Source: Nectonema munidae (lineage: Eukaryota; Nematomorpha; Nectonematoida; Nectonematidae). Taken from it: 64,000 nucleotides of DNA. The DNA is taken from assembly GCA_030549495.1 (NCBI GenBank), contig JAUIRK010000902.1, forward strand, positions 336,001 to 400,000, in the 5' to 3' direction. Within the stretch, counting starts at the first letter, position 1, and every line of letters begins with the position of its first letter. The notes beneath the pieces are model-generated. The model saw only the letters and a program-made list of their open reading frames with translations. It was not told where the DNA came from and ran no database searches. Below, piece by piece: positions 34,546 to 46,149 of this stretch. Both the position numbers and the translations under genes were made by a program.

Positions 34546-35639
34546 TCCTATTAGTGCTGGGCAAAATTTGTCAGATCAAGTGCTGGGGGCGTAAAGTGCC
34601 CCCCCCCCCCTATTTTTCTCAGATATTAATTATAAATATTTTTAATGTTACATATATATTTCAACTATGCTGAATTCAGTGGTGATGTCCATTTTTTATC
34701 AAAATCAATCAAACTGTCAAAAATTGATCTAAATGTGACAGCTCATCTCAAAAAGAAGCTTTTTATCTAAATAATTATATAATGTTTTTTACACATATAT
34801 ACCCATTTTCAAGTATTCTGAATTCAGTGGTGATATTCATTTTTTCCTCTCTCAAAGCATTCTGATTAGAGAATCTTCTTGTTGATCTTAGACTTTTTTA
34901 TCAGGCCTGAATATTTGTCAAACAATCTCATTTCAAAGGTTTTTTTTCTGATGAATCATTCGTGATGTTCATTGCTCAATTACAAAAAGTTGTGCACGTT
35001 CTTCATTTAAAAAATTATCTCTGACGCAAAAGGAAAAATATGGACAAATTCAATTTAAATTAAAAATATCTTGATAGTGACTAAATTCTCACATATTGGC
35101 ATCTGTGCCATTTTTGATAAATCTGACCTATTCTAAATTTTCAGATTTCCTACCCATCTTATCTAAATGTTAATTGTAATCCTAGATGATAAGCTATAGA
35201 TTTAAATATTTTTCATTTGTAAAAGAGAAACTTCTTTTTCAGTCAAAATCTTTTTTGAAGCATCTAATATTATATAATTAAACCACTTCCTAGTTCATTA
35301 GAACATGGTAGATCTTCCATTTAGTCAAGATACATATTTTTTTTTTAATTATTTCTTTTGATCACATGTTCTCTTTTCAATTAGTTTTCAACTTGGTTCC
35401 TTCTCTCATACAAATTTTCAAAAGATTTTATAATACGTTTTGTTTTTTTAATAAATATTTCATACTCAAGATGATTGTAGAAAGTAAATATACAAAAAAA
35501 AAGTATATTTTTACTATATACCTAATATGCAGACATTTTTTGAAAATTTTTTACAAAACTGATTTTCAGGCATACATTAATAATTCAATTAGCACTTCGA
35601 GATATTTTTTAACCGTATTATCCAAAATCCAGTACAGAA

Positions 35640-37195
35640 ATAAAATAAGCATAGTCGATTTGGTATAAAACATATTTTATTTTTTTTAAATATTTTTGAA
35701 GAAAGTATCTAGAAGTAAACCGCAAATCTAATTGAAGCTTTTAGATATTTTAAAACCATAAATTCCAACCCTGAGTCCAAAAATGAAACCAGCATCTTCC
35801 ATTTGGCATAAAAACAGATATTTTATTTAAATTTCAAAAATATTTCTGTAGACATTAGACGTAAATCGAACATTTGATTGACACTTTCAGACATTTAAAA
35901 CCTCTAAATGCAAAAAATTATTTCAGAAATAAAAATTATCATGGTCGAAATGGTATAAAAACATAAATTTCATCTAAAATTAGAGAGAATATTTTGGGAT
36001 ATAGTTTTCAGACATAAACCGCAAATTTGATTGACACTAGCAGTAAAACCTCTAAATGCGATAACTGTGTTCAGAAATGAAATCATCATGATCTATTTGC
36101 TATAAAAACATATATTTCATGTAAAATTTGAATCAATATTTTTGGAAACAAATTTTAGAACTAAACGCAAATTTGATTGATACTTATAGGTATTTTCGAA
36201 TTCAAACTGCAAAAATTGAGTCTATAAATGAAACTAGCATGGTTGATTTGGTATAAAAACATATATTTAATTGTAAAATTTGAATGAATGTTGGAGACAA
36301 TTTTTAGAAGTAAACCGCAAATTTGATTAACACATATAGGTATTTTCACATCCTAAATGTAAAAAATGAGTTCAGAAATGAAAACAGCATGATCGATTTG
36401 GTATAAAAACATATATTTCATGTAAAATTGAGAGAATATTTTTGGATAGCTTTTAGAAGTAAACCGCAAATTTGATTGACATTGACAGATATTTTAAAAC
36501 ATCTAAATGTGAAAAATGAGTCCAGAAATGAAAACAGCATGGCCGATTTAATATAACACATATATTTATGTAAAATGTGAAGGAATGTTTTTGGAGACAA
36601 TTTTCAGAAGTAAACCGCAAATTTGATTAATACTTATAGGTATTTTCAAATCCTAAATGTAAAAAAAGAGTCCAGAAATAAAAACATGATCGATTTGGTA
36701 TAAAACATATATTTTATGTAAAATATGAAAGAATGTTTTTAGAGACAATCTTCAGAAGTAAACCGCAAATTTGATTAACACTTATAGGTATTTTCAAATC
36801 CTAAATGTAAAAAATGAGTCCAGAAATGAAAACAACGTGGTCGATTTGGTATAAAACATATATTTTATGTAAAATGTGAAGGAATGTTTTTAGAGACAAT
36901 TTTCAGAAGTAAACCGCAAATTTGATTAACACTTATAGGTATTTTCAAATCCTAAATGTAAAAAATGAGTCCAGAAATGAAAACAACGTGGTCGATTTGG
37001 TATAAAACATATATTTTATGTAAAATGTGAAGGAATGTTTTTAGAGACAATTTTCAGAAGTAAACCGCAAATTTGATTAACACTTATAGGTTTTTCAAAT
37101 CCCAAATGTAAAAAATGGGTCCAGAAATGAAAACAGCATGACCGATTTAGTATAAAAACATATATTTTATGTACAATTTGAAGGTATATTTTATT
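35640..37195. repeat. 150 bp tandem array, repeat beta, about ten units
   Basis: 'aagtaaaccgcaaatttgat' recurs at 36308, 36457, 36608, 36758, 36908 and 37058, with more diverged units back to about 35704. Periods in the right half are 149-151. Right-hand units are nearly identical and left-hand units are diverged, so expansion was recent and directional. Predicted minus-strand frames (36161-37213) are translations of this repeat, not genes. Confidence 0.93.
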
Positions 37196-37226
37196 AGATA
37201 TATTATTGAACAATCAAAATTTTGAT

Positions 37227-38564
37227 AAATTTCAAAAAGTAATATAATTTATTGGGCACAAGATTTAAAACGGTGAATTTTCGCCGACACTCGGCTTTTT
37301 CAAACCACTATACTAATGAGTAGGGTAGAAGTTGAAAACTGGAAGGATTAGCGAAGAAGAAGGTCATGTGTTTACAATTCATATGATGTGCTGTGTAACA
37401 TATAAATCGTTGCAGAGAGTGTATATGTATAGGATAGAAAGAGGGTGAAGACTCCCATGAGATGTGTAATTGTAGAGCCTTATGGGAAGGAGATGGAGAC
37501 ACTTACTCGCCTCTTACGAGATGTAGTCGAACAATAGAATTACTCTAATCCGATTCTATACGGCATAAATAATAAATAAAGAATGTGTGTGTGTGTGTGT
37601 GAAAACTGAAATCAATACTATAACATAAAATTTTTTAAAACCAAGTTGAAGTAAAAGTTACATTGAAATGGATCACCATTATGAGGATTCAACCCGTTTG
37701 CATGTTATTGAATTGTGTGTTAAGGATCGGCTTGGTTTCTTTAATGTATAATTCTTCTTTTATTATTCTTTCTATATCAGTATTGCACTTACATAACAAT
37801 TTAACTTCCAAGTGACTAAAGTTAAATTGTATTGATTTGTGGTATTTAACAAAATGAAAGCCTAAAGGTGATTTGATATTATCCTTTTTCATATCACCGA
37901 TGTGTTCCCTGATACGGAAAATTAGAGGTCTACTTGTTTCCCCTACATAACAATTGTTACATTTAATATTGTAGATGCAATTTTTTGTTGAGCATACCTT
38001 ATCTTGAATAATCTCACATTTAGAGTCACATCTATGGTTTCTATAATCTTGTTTCTTACTTTTCAATATCTTTGAAAGAGAAGAACCTTGTGAATTAATA
38101 ATATTAACATCAATATTTTGTTTTTTTAAACTCTGCTCTTATAATTCTGTTCACTTTATCTGAAATAAAAGGAATTTTTATTCTAGGAATCTTATTATAG
38201 TCTTTGGTAAAAAGGTATCTTATATATTCTATGGGTTCTTTCACGTTGTTCGCATTATGTCTGCCAATAGTGTCTACAATAAAAGAGTGAGGGTAATCAT
38301 TATTTTTAAACTTATTATATATATACGCAACTTCTTCTTTTTTGTTATAGGAAATTCTATCCGCCCTGTTCAGCTCCATTTTTATAAGTGATGTTTTAGT
38401 CTTGATTGGATGTGCTGACCTGAAGTTAATGCAATTTGTGAAAAAGCCGAGTGTCGGCGAAAATTCACCGTTTTAAATCTTGTGCCCAATAAATTATATT
38501 ACTTTTTGAAATTTATTTTAATTTTAATTTATGGGTCAACTTCAGCATCAGATTTACATCTTAA
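37227..38564 (-). mobile_element. 5'-truncated Penelope-like element with inverted terminal repeats
   Basis: Near-identical 76 bp inverted repeats (37227-37302 and 38439-38514) contain 'cggtgaattttcgccgacac'. The whole is flanked by a 14 bp duplication, ATCAAAATTTTGAT (37213-37226 and 38565-38578), which is itself a palindrome. Penelope-like elements commonly carry pLTRs in direct or inverted orientation and are often truncated. A 3' tail-like insert of another retroelement may occupy about 37308-37602: it ends 'cggcataaataataaataaa' plus (TG)n and is possibly flanked by ACTATA. Confidence 0.85.
37689..38379 (-). pseudogene. Penelope-like RT C-terminus and GIY-YIG endonuclease
   Basis: 38110-38379 encodes the linker after the reverse transcriptase (LNRADRISYN, FIVDTIGRHN, IPRIKIPFISDKVNRIIRAE). 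A single-base frameshift near 38130 leads into 37689-38066, a full GIY-YIG domain: CIYNIKCNNCYVGETSR, IREHIGDM, FHFVKYH, and the conserved Glu region IKEELYIKETKPILN, ending at a stop. The first motif reads YNI...CYVGE in place of GIY...YIG, which is usual for this family. The reverse transcriptase palm and fingers are absent. Confidence 0.9.
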
Positions 38565-38924
38565 ATCAAAATTTTGATTGACATTTTCTAAAAAGTAGCC
38601 GATTATTGAAAAAATTAAATATTTAAAGTATTATGCGTTCCAAACTGTAAATAATTATAAATTTTCAGGGTATTATATAATATAGATCCTAAGTTATAAG
38701 GTTAAGTATAGATAATGTCAAAATTTTGCTCAAAAATTTTAATTTTTGATTTTGATTGACAGTTTTGGACATGAAGGGGTCATTCAACTACCATGAAAAT
38801 GGATTCAAAAGATGCAGCTAGCGATTTTAGGAAAAGGGATATGATTCAGCCAATTTTCTACAATTAATTTTTTAGTGAAGGGGGGAAGCGTTTTACGCCC
38901 CCCCCCCAGCACTAATAGGGTTAA

Positions 38925-39735
38925 CGACGGGAAATTTTATAAGAAGAATTTTTGGCGATATGCTGTCTGAAGACCAATTTTTTAATTTGTCTCCATTGAG
39001 CCTGTATAAAATAGAAGTTACAACTTCCGAGTTGAACAGTTGAAAAAAGTCTTCAAACAACTTGTCATACTGTAGCTTTAAAATCGCCTACTATAAACAG
39101 AACGGCATGTTCATTGGGAAGCAGATTTAAAAGCTTACTGAAGATAGCTCGATATCAGTTTAATTTTTCTATATAATAAATGTAGCACCTATATATTTAA
39201 TTTTATCTAATGTAATCGAGAGATATACAATTTACTTATATGTGAAAAACAAAACAAATGTTTTCATATTTCATTAAGAGAAATGAAGTTTTAAAATTTT
39301 TTAAACTAGACTAAAAATAGAAATTATAAAATATTTAAAAAGACAACATAACAATAATGCGACAAGACAATCTTGTTTTGACGGCGAAACGATTCTATTT
39401 TTTAGCGCTTACCAGATAAACGAAGTAATATATAATTAATTACTTCACACCCCATATAAATATCGCGCTCACAAACATGATTTACAATAAAAGATTTGAT
39501 TGCATTAAAATGATAATGAAAGACGCTTGAAGGCGTTAAAAATGTGGTATTCTTAAACAATTATAATTCATACAAAATTGATCATCTCCAAAAACCTCAA
39601 TAATTCTAATAAACAAGGAAGACAACCCTTAACATTTTAGTCACTAATTAATTTGAGATTACAACTTTATATCTGCATTAAGTTAAGTACGTTATTATAA
39701 ATTTAAAGTAGGACTAAAACATTAATTTGTATACG
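38925..39735. other. AT-rich spacer, no gene recognised
   Basis: The first 200 bp (38930-39130) have a short open stretch reading GNFIRRIFGDMLSEDQFFN that resembles no family I can name. The rest is AT-rich without structure. Confidence 0.4.
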
Positions 39736-39737
39736 CA

Positions 39738-39886
39738 GGATGAGTAAAGTTGGTTAATACTGGGTTTTAATAACTCAACGTCCTGAGTTCGATCCCACAT
39801 TAAGACTACTTTTCTCATAGTTCGATACAAGCGGCACAAGTGTGCCTTGTCGATGAAAACACCCCATGCTACCCTTACCATTAAAT
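39738..39886 (+). mobile_element. tRNA-derived SINE, copy 1
   Basis: The head has a tRNA-like layout ending in a B-box-like 'gagttcgatccc' at 39785-39796. The tail is 'catagttcgatacaagcggc' followed by 'gtgccttgtcgatgaaaaca', shared with copies at 54.5, 55.3 and 61.8 kb. Confidence 0.7.
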
Positions 39887-40384
39887 CTTATAATATATTT
39901 GCTCATAGTTAGTATAAAAAATAAAGAAATGTTTATAAATTAATACAAATTATGAATTTTGAAATATATTACAAAAACAAGGAAAAAGATAAGGCCTAAG
40001 TATTGGGTCGTGGTAAAATGGGCTGACAGATATAAAGTTAAATTGCTACCTAATAAAAAAGACATGAACATGAAACTTGACATACATATAAATTTCGAGT
40101 TTCTTATTAAGAAAAATTTATCTTAATATATAAATTATATGAAAGACCTCATTCTGATAATAAGAATGAAAAATTTTTATAATCGCTAACCATTTTTGTT
40201 ACATCGATAAGGATTTCAATGTCTATGCGAAAAAAATAAAACAAATTAAATTAAACAAAATGTAAAAACTTTAAAAATTTTTAAACGGGTGAATATATTT
40301 AAATTTTATTAAAAAATTACTTAAATTACCAAATCGAGAAAATGTTAGATATACCCACCAATATTTTTTTTAATTTTAAGGCCT

Positions 40385-41846
40385 ATAGGACGGTATGTAG
40401 GTAGGTATAGAGATTTCAAAGCACTTTCCAGCTGGAGCTGATATGCTGGCAAGTCTGCTAGAATTTAATCTTCAAAGTGAGAATTTAGTCTTTGTAGGTC
40501 TATCTGAAATAGAAAAGAAAATTTAGAAGATTTTGATGGCTTTAGACACTAGACTGTTTTGTAGAATGTATGGGTTAGTGATGATGATGACTTATTGTGA
40601 TTAGATATTTGGGGGAGGATTGAGTGTTTGGTTTGGAGAGAGTATTGATTCGATTGTGGTTATGAGAAGAGAGAGAGGTTTGATGTTTAATGAGTGTTGT
40701 AGAAGATCATGTAGAGAGGATGGAATATCTTTTAAAAAGCAGCGGCTTTTTTCAAGGAGTTGGTGTCGGTGAGAATGAAATATTGGGCAATAAAGGAGAA
40801 TGTGTATATGTGTTTCAATGTACGGACAGCTAAGACAACAGAAAGGGTTTAAGTGAAGTTTGAATTTGAATGAAATATGCATTACAAGGGCAATGGGATG
40901 AGAGCTAGCGAATGATGTTCCGAGGGAGTGAGTAAAAGTGTTTGTTTAAAATGAGTTGTAATAATGACATAGATGTCGGAAGTGATGTAATGGTTGAGTC
41001 AATAGATTGTTGCCATTGTAGTAGTGTAGAGTTTGTTATTGTGGAGATGGGTAGAGAAAATAGGGGTAGGAACTGAATCGGATGGAAAAAGTGAAGTAAG
41101 AAATGATGGGTTCAAGTGTGTTGTTTGCTGGAAGTATATGGGGAAGTAAGGGAAATAAAGATTTTTTATTGGTGATTTTATGATTAGTGCTCCAGGTGTT
41201 GGACGGAATTTGACTGGTGAATTTTTTCCAGGTTTGTTTTTTAGCTTTATTGATTTTTTTGCACGAGTTTTTTAGTTAGTGATGCTGAATGTTATCATGG
41301 GTGTTTATTTTTCTTATAAGTTTCGATGAACGTTAGAGTTATTGTTTTAGGTTGTTCAGATGGGAGTTCTAGAAATAGGCTTTTTGGAAATGTGTTGTTT
41401 GGAGTAGAAGTGAGAATAGAATTTAAAATGGTTTTGTTGAAGGATATGGCTGATTTCTCTAGTTCTGATGTTGTGTTGGTTTTCATTTCGGTATTAGATA
41501 GTTTTGATTGTAGGGTTTTTAGGAAAGCTCTTCAAAAAATGTGTTTGCCAATGTGGTGGTTGTGTTAGATCTTTTCGAGTACATTAAGATTCACTTGGAA
41601 AGATATAAACAAGGGGTTTGAAGCGGAGGGTGTGTCACAAATCTTCCAATTTTTTATAATTTTAATGGTTTCATTTGAGGTGATGTTAATGTCATTGTGG
41701 GATTGATATATTTTGTTTAGGTGTTTTAGTTGAAAACGTGGCGATGTGTTAGAATCAGATATAATAAGATTATGGGCAGAAAGGAAATTGAGGGTTTGCA
41801 AACCACGAAAATTTTTTTTTTGTATCCCATAAATATGAGCGTGCAT
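40385..41846 (-). mobile_element. LINE copy 2, internally deleted
   Basis: On the minus strand this holds an endonuclease piece (41565-41846; LNFLSAHNLIISDSNTSPRF, matching frame fragments of LINE copy 1 near 12180-12270), a short piece at 41295-41486, then after a large deletion the C-terminal Cys/His segment (40601-40882; FCCLSCPYIETHIHILLYC). The 3' tail near 40385-40440 has the same 'ggaaagtgctt' and 'cctacctac' phrases as copy 1. The reverse transcriptase core is missing. Confidence 0.8.
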
Positions 41847-41879
41847 TGAGGTCTGTAATAAATCAAATCATCATCATGT

Positions 41880-42130
41880 AATAAGTGAAACATTTTCATG
41901 TACGCTGAATTGAATGGTGATATTCATTTTGTATAAAAATTAGTCAATATGTCATTAATCAATCAATTTTGAAAAAAACTGTCAAAAAAATAAAAATCAG
42001 GTCATCATCATGTAATACAAAATTAACCTTTTTATGTACGCTGAATTAAATGGTGATATTCATTTTGTATAAAAATTAAAATTAATGAATACTTTTTTTT
42101 ATTTTAGCGTTGTTTATATATTTTAAAATG
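41880..42130. repeat. Diverged units of repeat alpha
   Basis: 'cgctgaattgaatggtgata' and 'cgctgaattaaatggtgata' followed by 'ttcattttgtataaaaatta' are older relatives of the 150 bp alpha unit, here outside any visible piggyBac-type ends. Confidence 0.65.
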
Positions 42131-42572
42131 CGCTGAATTAACCTGTAACAAATATTTTGTGTAAAAACGAATCATTGTGTCATAAATCAATCAAATTAGA
42201 CAGGACCTGTCAAAAAACAAGTTTATATTACACAACATTATGGTCGAAAACTACCACTTATAAGGAAGATGAATTAATTTATGATATTATTTTGAAAAAT
42301 ACCTCTTCATTTTCAATATATCAATCAAATTTGATAGGACTTGTAAAGAAAATAAAACGAAATATATATTCTAGTTTGAATAAGCAAACACTACTTTTTT
42401 AAGTAAACTAATTTGATAAATTTGTTGTATAAAATTTTTGGTATTTAAAATGATGAAAAATTAAAAAAAAATCATAAATGAAAGAAGAAACAAAGCAGTA
42501 AAATTTATTAATTACACAAAAGTTAAAATATTTATAAATAACAGCCATGGCAAACTAATATAGAATGAAGCA

Positions 42573-43090
42573 ATCAACATGATTTTTTGCATTGTTGCTT
42601 AATTTTTTTCAATTTATCTCTGTTCTTTGTATATCCTTCGCCAGTAATTGATTTTAAACATATTTCACAGCGCCTATTTAGTCCTTTTTTATCTTCTAAA
42701 TTTGTAGCTATTACTCTTTCTGGATTTTTGTTTAAAATAATATTTATTTTACTTTTACAGTTGACCTTTCTTTATTATATGGTACAACTAGAGATTTTAC
42801 AATTTCCATACCAAAACTAAAGGAATCAATTTTTCTAGGATCATTCTTGTTTTTTAAGCAAAATCCAGTTCCAGTATTTACTCTAAAAATATCTAAAACA
42901 AAACTTCACGTTTTTACTGTTCACTTTCTCGATTTTCTTGCACAATAACTGTATCCTATGCGTTGATGAAAAAGGTCAGTGCCACCTTTTGTGTCACATA
43001 CATACAGCTTAAAAATAACTGGGTTTTTCTTTTCATTTTTGGACAATTAAAATGTTTTTGTTATTCGACTTTCTTGTGACAACATAACTA
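42573..43090 (-). pseudogene. piggyBac transposase relic 3 (C-terminal part)
   Basis: Too broken for long frames, but the minus strand reads MLSQESRITKTF, then KNPVIFKLYVCDTKGGTDLF and IGYSYCARKSRK (the third Asp block and Lys/Arg motif), FVLDIFRVNTGTGF, FGMEIVKSLVVPYNKER, and a Cys-rich end RCEICLKSITGEGY. This is the insect-type piggyBac order with TKGG(V)D. Stops interrupt at several points. Confidence 0.75.
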
Positions 43091-43189
43091 TGTAAGCTTA
43101 AATATTTATGATAATTTTTTTCCCAAAATACTTTTTACGAAAAGTTTTCTCTATTGTTAAAATCTTTTATCTGTTGAGGAAGCACTTGG

Positions 43190-43330
43190 GTTAACTGTAC
43201 GCGGACACTTGGCCGACAGACATCTGTAGCAATGATGCCGAACAGATATTTCACCAAAAGGACATTTGACAGAACAGACAATTGACCGAACAGACATTTG
43301 GCTGACCGAGATTTTACTAAATATATATTT
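43190..43330. repeat. Short 'aacagacatttg' repeats
   Basis: Irregular units of about 18-22 bp, such as 'gaacagacaattgaccgaac' and 'agacatttggc'. The pattern resembles the minisatellite-bearing MITEs at 60.2 and 62.1 kb but the sequence differs. Confidence 0.45.
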
Positions 43331-43619
43331 GACTAAATGACTTTAGATCAAAAAATAGTAATTATATGCAAACATATATTTAATTACATCTAATAAATAC
43401 ATAATAATAATACATAATTGATACTTTATGCCAAAAACTCACAATTATAAATAAGTCATTTATTGTTGAAAATAAATTTTTTTAAAGAACAAAGATTAAG
43501 CAAATAAAGTTTATTATAACAAACCATTTATAAATAAATAGATACAGAAATTGCTTTTAAAAATTCTAATTTTTTATTCATATCATATTTTTCTATGATG
43601 GACTTGAGCCTTGTATTCA

Positions 43620-43838
43620 AAACGTGATACTTTTTATTTTGAGTTCTTAATCAACTCCTGAATTGACCATCTCAATCATTAACTCCCAGTCTGACTGCTC
43701 TTTTCTTAGCTTTGACACTAACCGACAAACAGAAGGATGAGTTACTGCAATTCTTTGTTCAAATGCTCCATGCCATTCTTCTAGAAAATTTGTTGTCCGT
43801 AGAAGTCCATGTACGGTTCTTTCAAAAGTATTCAACAT
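43620..43838 (-). pseudogene. MULE transposase C-terminal fragment
   Basis: Reads LLRTTNFLEEWHGAFEQRI, then HPSVCRLVSKLRKEQSD. This is the (P)RTNN-x-E-x-WH-x-x-F ... HP ... KEQ pattern after the third catalytic residue of FLYWCH-type MULEs. Only this piece remains. It lies just downstream of the hAT fragment on the same strand. Confidence 0.75.
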
Positions 43839-43919
43839 TTTTATTTCAAATAATGGCTTTCTTCGTTTGCCACGCTGAACAACACCAATCCATGTTGTTT
43901 CAAAGTAGCTGAGAAATCC

Positions 43920-44710
43920 TGACAGAATTTCATCAGATCCAACGTTGTGAGAAATACTGTGATGAGAATTCTCGCATACCTTCAGTCAAATTTGAATATC
44001 GAAGTAATTAGTTGATCCAAAATTGATTCACTGCTATGGATTCAAAGCCAGTGTTTGCACAGTCAGATCTGATAAGATCATTGAATTCCTCTTGATATCT
44101 TTCAGGAACATCTTCAATTTTTGCAGCAATGGTTTTCTAAGTAAGCTATGGGATAACTGAGGCATTTCTGGAAAATATCAACTAAACTCCTCTTTTGTCT
44201 CCAAGTGTTGGATCAGCAAACTTTGAAAACTGTTGTTGAATGGAACATCAGTCTCATTTTCTTCAACAAATGTATTTAATGTGGGGAACATGTAAAGATT
44301 ATCTTTTTTATCCTTGACAGCCAAAGATCCAGCTTCATTTGGAAGGCATTTTGTTTTTATGCAAAATCAAGTGTTGGAAGTCTTTCCCTGAAGTGAAAGA
44401 TTAAGGGAATTCAAAATTATGAAGAAATCTACCAAGTATGCAGTTTTTAAGCAATCAACTCAATACTTTTCCTTTTGACAGTCACTTTACCTCAGTGTGC
44501 AATAGAAGAACTTCATGCTTGGAATCAATTTCTTGGCAAAGTTTAGCGGACCAGCGATTGTTAATTTGACTTTATGAAGTTAACTGTTTTAACAATTGAT
44601 TGCATTACAGTTTTCAAATCTGTTGTCAATGTTTTTGAAGCAAATACTTGACGATGTATAATGCAATGAACTCGAATAACTTGTGGAGAAACATTCTTTA
44701 CCATCTATTG
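43920..44710 (-). pseudogene. ZBED5/SCAND3-like hAT transposase relic
   Basis: The minus strand reads VRVHCIIHRQVFASKTL, DLKTVMQSIVKTVNFIKSN, SKHEVLLLHTEV, then CLPNEAGSLAVKDKKDNLYM, FNNSFQSLLIQHLETKEEFS and YFPEMPQLS, across several frames. This is the characteristic HC(I)IHRQ...TVNFIK...LLLHTEVRWLSRGK...FP order of the Buster/ZBED5-like hAT lineage. The element's 5' end is probably 45234, where a hAT-like terminus occurs. Confidence 0.8.
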
Positions 44711-45218
44711 AAACCAAATATTACTATAATATACTTTCCAAATACAAATTCAGTGTTGGCTTAAGCAGACTGGTAGCACAATGACATACAGACATGCAAG
44801 ATGCAAACTCTTAACTGAAACAAATGATTATAGACAGGCATATATACATATCCGAAGCACTATGGATACAGGTAAAAATAGCCAAGAACCTATGATCCCC
44901 ACAAGTTAATCCTAGGTTTAAAAAGGTCCTGAAAAAGACGATAGACAACAATCTACTGTACAATTGATTGCCCCAGTTAATCTTGGCATTAAAAAGGGGG
45001 AAATAGTATAGTTTGACCTAACGTATATTCTATTCTTTGTCTTTTAGAATTAGGCCTATATATACCGTCTCAGGTCGGAATGGGGCAAGGTTCGGGAAAA
45101 GCGTACTGAATCCTCTTAATCCATTGATATCAGCCAAATCCCTTATAACATTATCATTTATAATGTCTTGCGACCCCAAGAAAATTACTTGTCGACCCCA
45201 ATTGCGGTCGCGACCCTG

Positions 45219-45234
45219 GGGTTGGGAACCCCTG
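45219..45234. repeat. hAT terminal repeat (element right end)
   Basis: 'gggttgggaacccctg' is the complement of CAGGGGTTCCCAACC, a widespread hAT (Charlie/Buster) terminus, preceded by 'gcggtcgcgaccctg'. The opposite TIR was not found. Confidence 0.65.
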
Positions 45235-45659
45235 CAGAAAGAAACATTAAATTACATACACACATAAATAAAGTGTACCATAAAGTCAATTTTCTCTTTT
45301 CTTATTTTTCAGGTGGAAGAGTCATTTAACAGAGATCCTCGTACAAAAATGCTTACACTATCAAGAGTGAAGCGAAAGCACACTATGCAGAGTGTCCATC
45401 AAGAATTAAAATAGACTTCCCCATCAACCCTTGCATAAACTTAGTTGTATAAAAATTGTTTCATTTTATGTTTAACGTAACAGTAACTCTAACTTTGAAA
45501 ATTTTCAGATGATTTTTTTAGTGAATTGATCATTGAAATATTATTAACTGATGATATAAAGATTTCTGATTCACAAGGGAGGAGCTTCTTCATCGTCAAG
45601 ATGTTTTCGTCAAAACTTTACTATACTATAAAAATTTTGTTGAAAAAAATGTACATTTG

Positions 45660-45834
45660 ATTCGCAGTATTTAACATGAGAGGGTCTTTCAACTACCGCA
45701 AAAATAGTAACAAAAGATGTAGATAGCGATTTTAGGAAAGTCACAAAATTTGAAGGCATATAATTCAGCTAATTTTGTACAATATACGTTTTAGTTGAAG
45801 GGATAGGGGATAAAAGGCCCCTTCACTAATACGG
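45660..45834. mobile_element. Right-end relic of the 4.6 kb piggyBac-type family (copy 3)
   Basis: 'gagggtctttcaactaccgc', 'gatagcgattttaggaaagt' and the end 'ccccttcactaatacggtta' match the right ends at 33150-33285 and 38770-38924, with more divergence. A TTAA-like site follows (45834-45837). Confidence 0.65.
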
Positions 45835-46149
45835 TTAAAAATTATCCGAAAATTTGTAGCTTTTAGTAAAAAATTAACCGATCAAATAATTTAATGCTTA
45901 TAGGATATTGAAAGTGGTAATTTCATTTGATGAATGTTTTACCACCGTTTTAGCTCTTGTAGAACAACAATTTGGAATTTTGCTTACATATAGAGAAAAC
46001 ACTACTTAAAAGTTTAGTAATTTTTGAATAACAAATTTCGTAATTTTCAAAGTATGGAAAATGTTTTTTATGCTAAAGGATTAAGTAATTTTGATCTTAT
46101 TATTACTACTAGCCGGTCCACTGTTTGTCTCTCACTTCGCTCGAGACGT

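Larger units (their letters stand above)
34546..38920. mobile_element. piggyBac-type element, copy 2 (no transposase)
   Basis: The left end (from 34546) and right end CCCTATTAGTGCTGGG (complement, to 38920) match copy 1. TTAA is kept at the right (38921-38924) but not at the left, where the flank reads 'gtagagg'. The first base of the left TIR has also changed. The interior lacks the transposase insert and has one to two alpha units, about ten beta units and a Penelope-like insertion (37227-38564). C/G runs again lie just inside both ends. Confidence 0.88.

Noticed and set aside
36161-37213. Several 60-65 codon frames (-) with a shared 'NQICGLLLK' phrase
   Set aside because: They are translations of successive beta repeat units, not members of a gene family.
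39738-39886. Functional tRNA gene
   Set aside because: The head lacks proper acceptor-stem pairing and is fused to the dispersed tail seen in three other copies, so it is a SINE.
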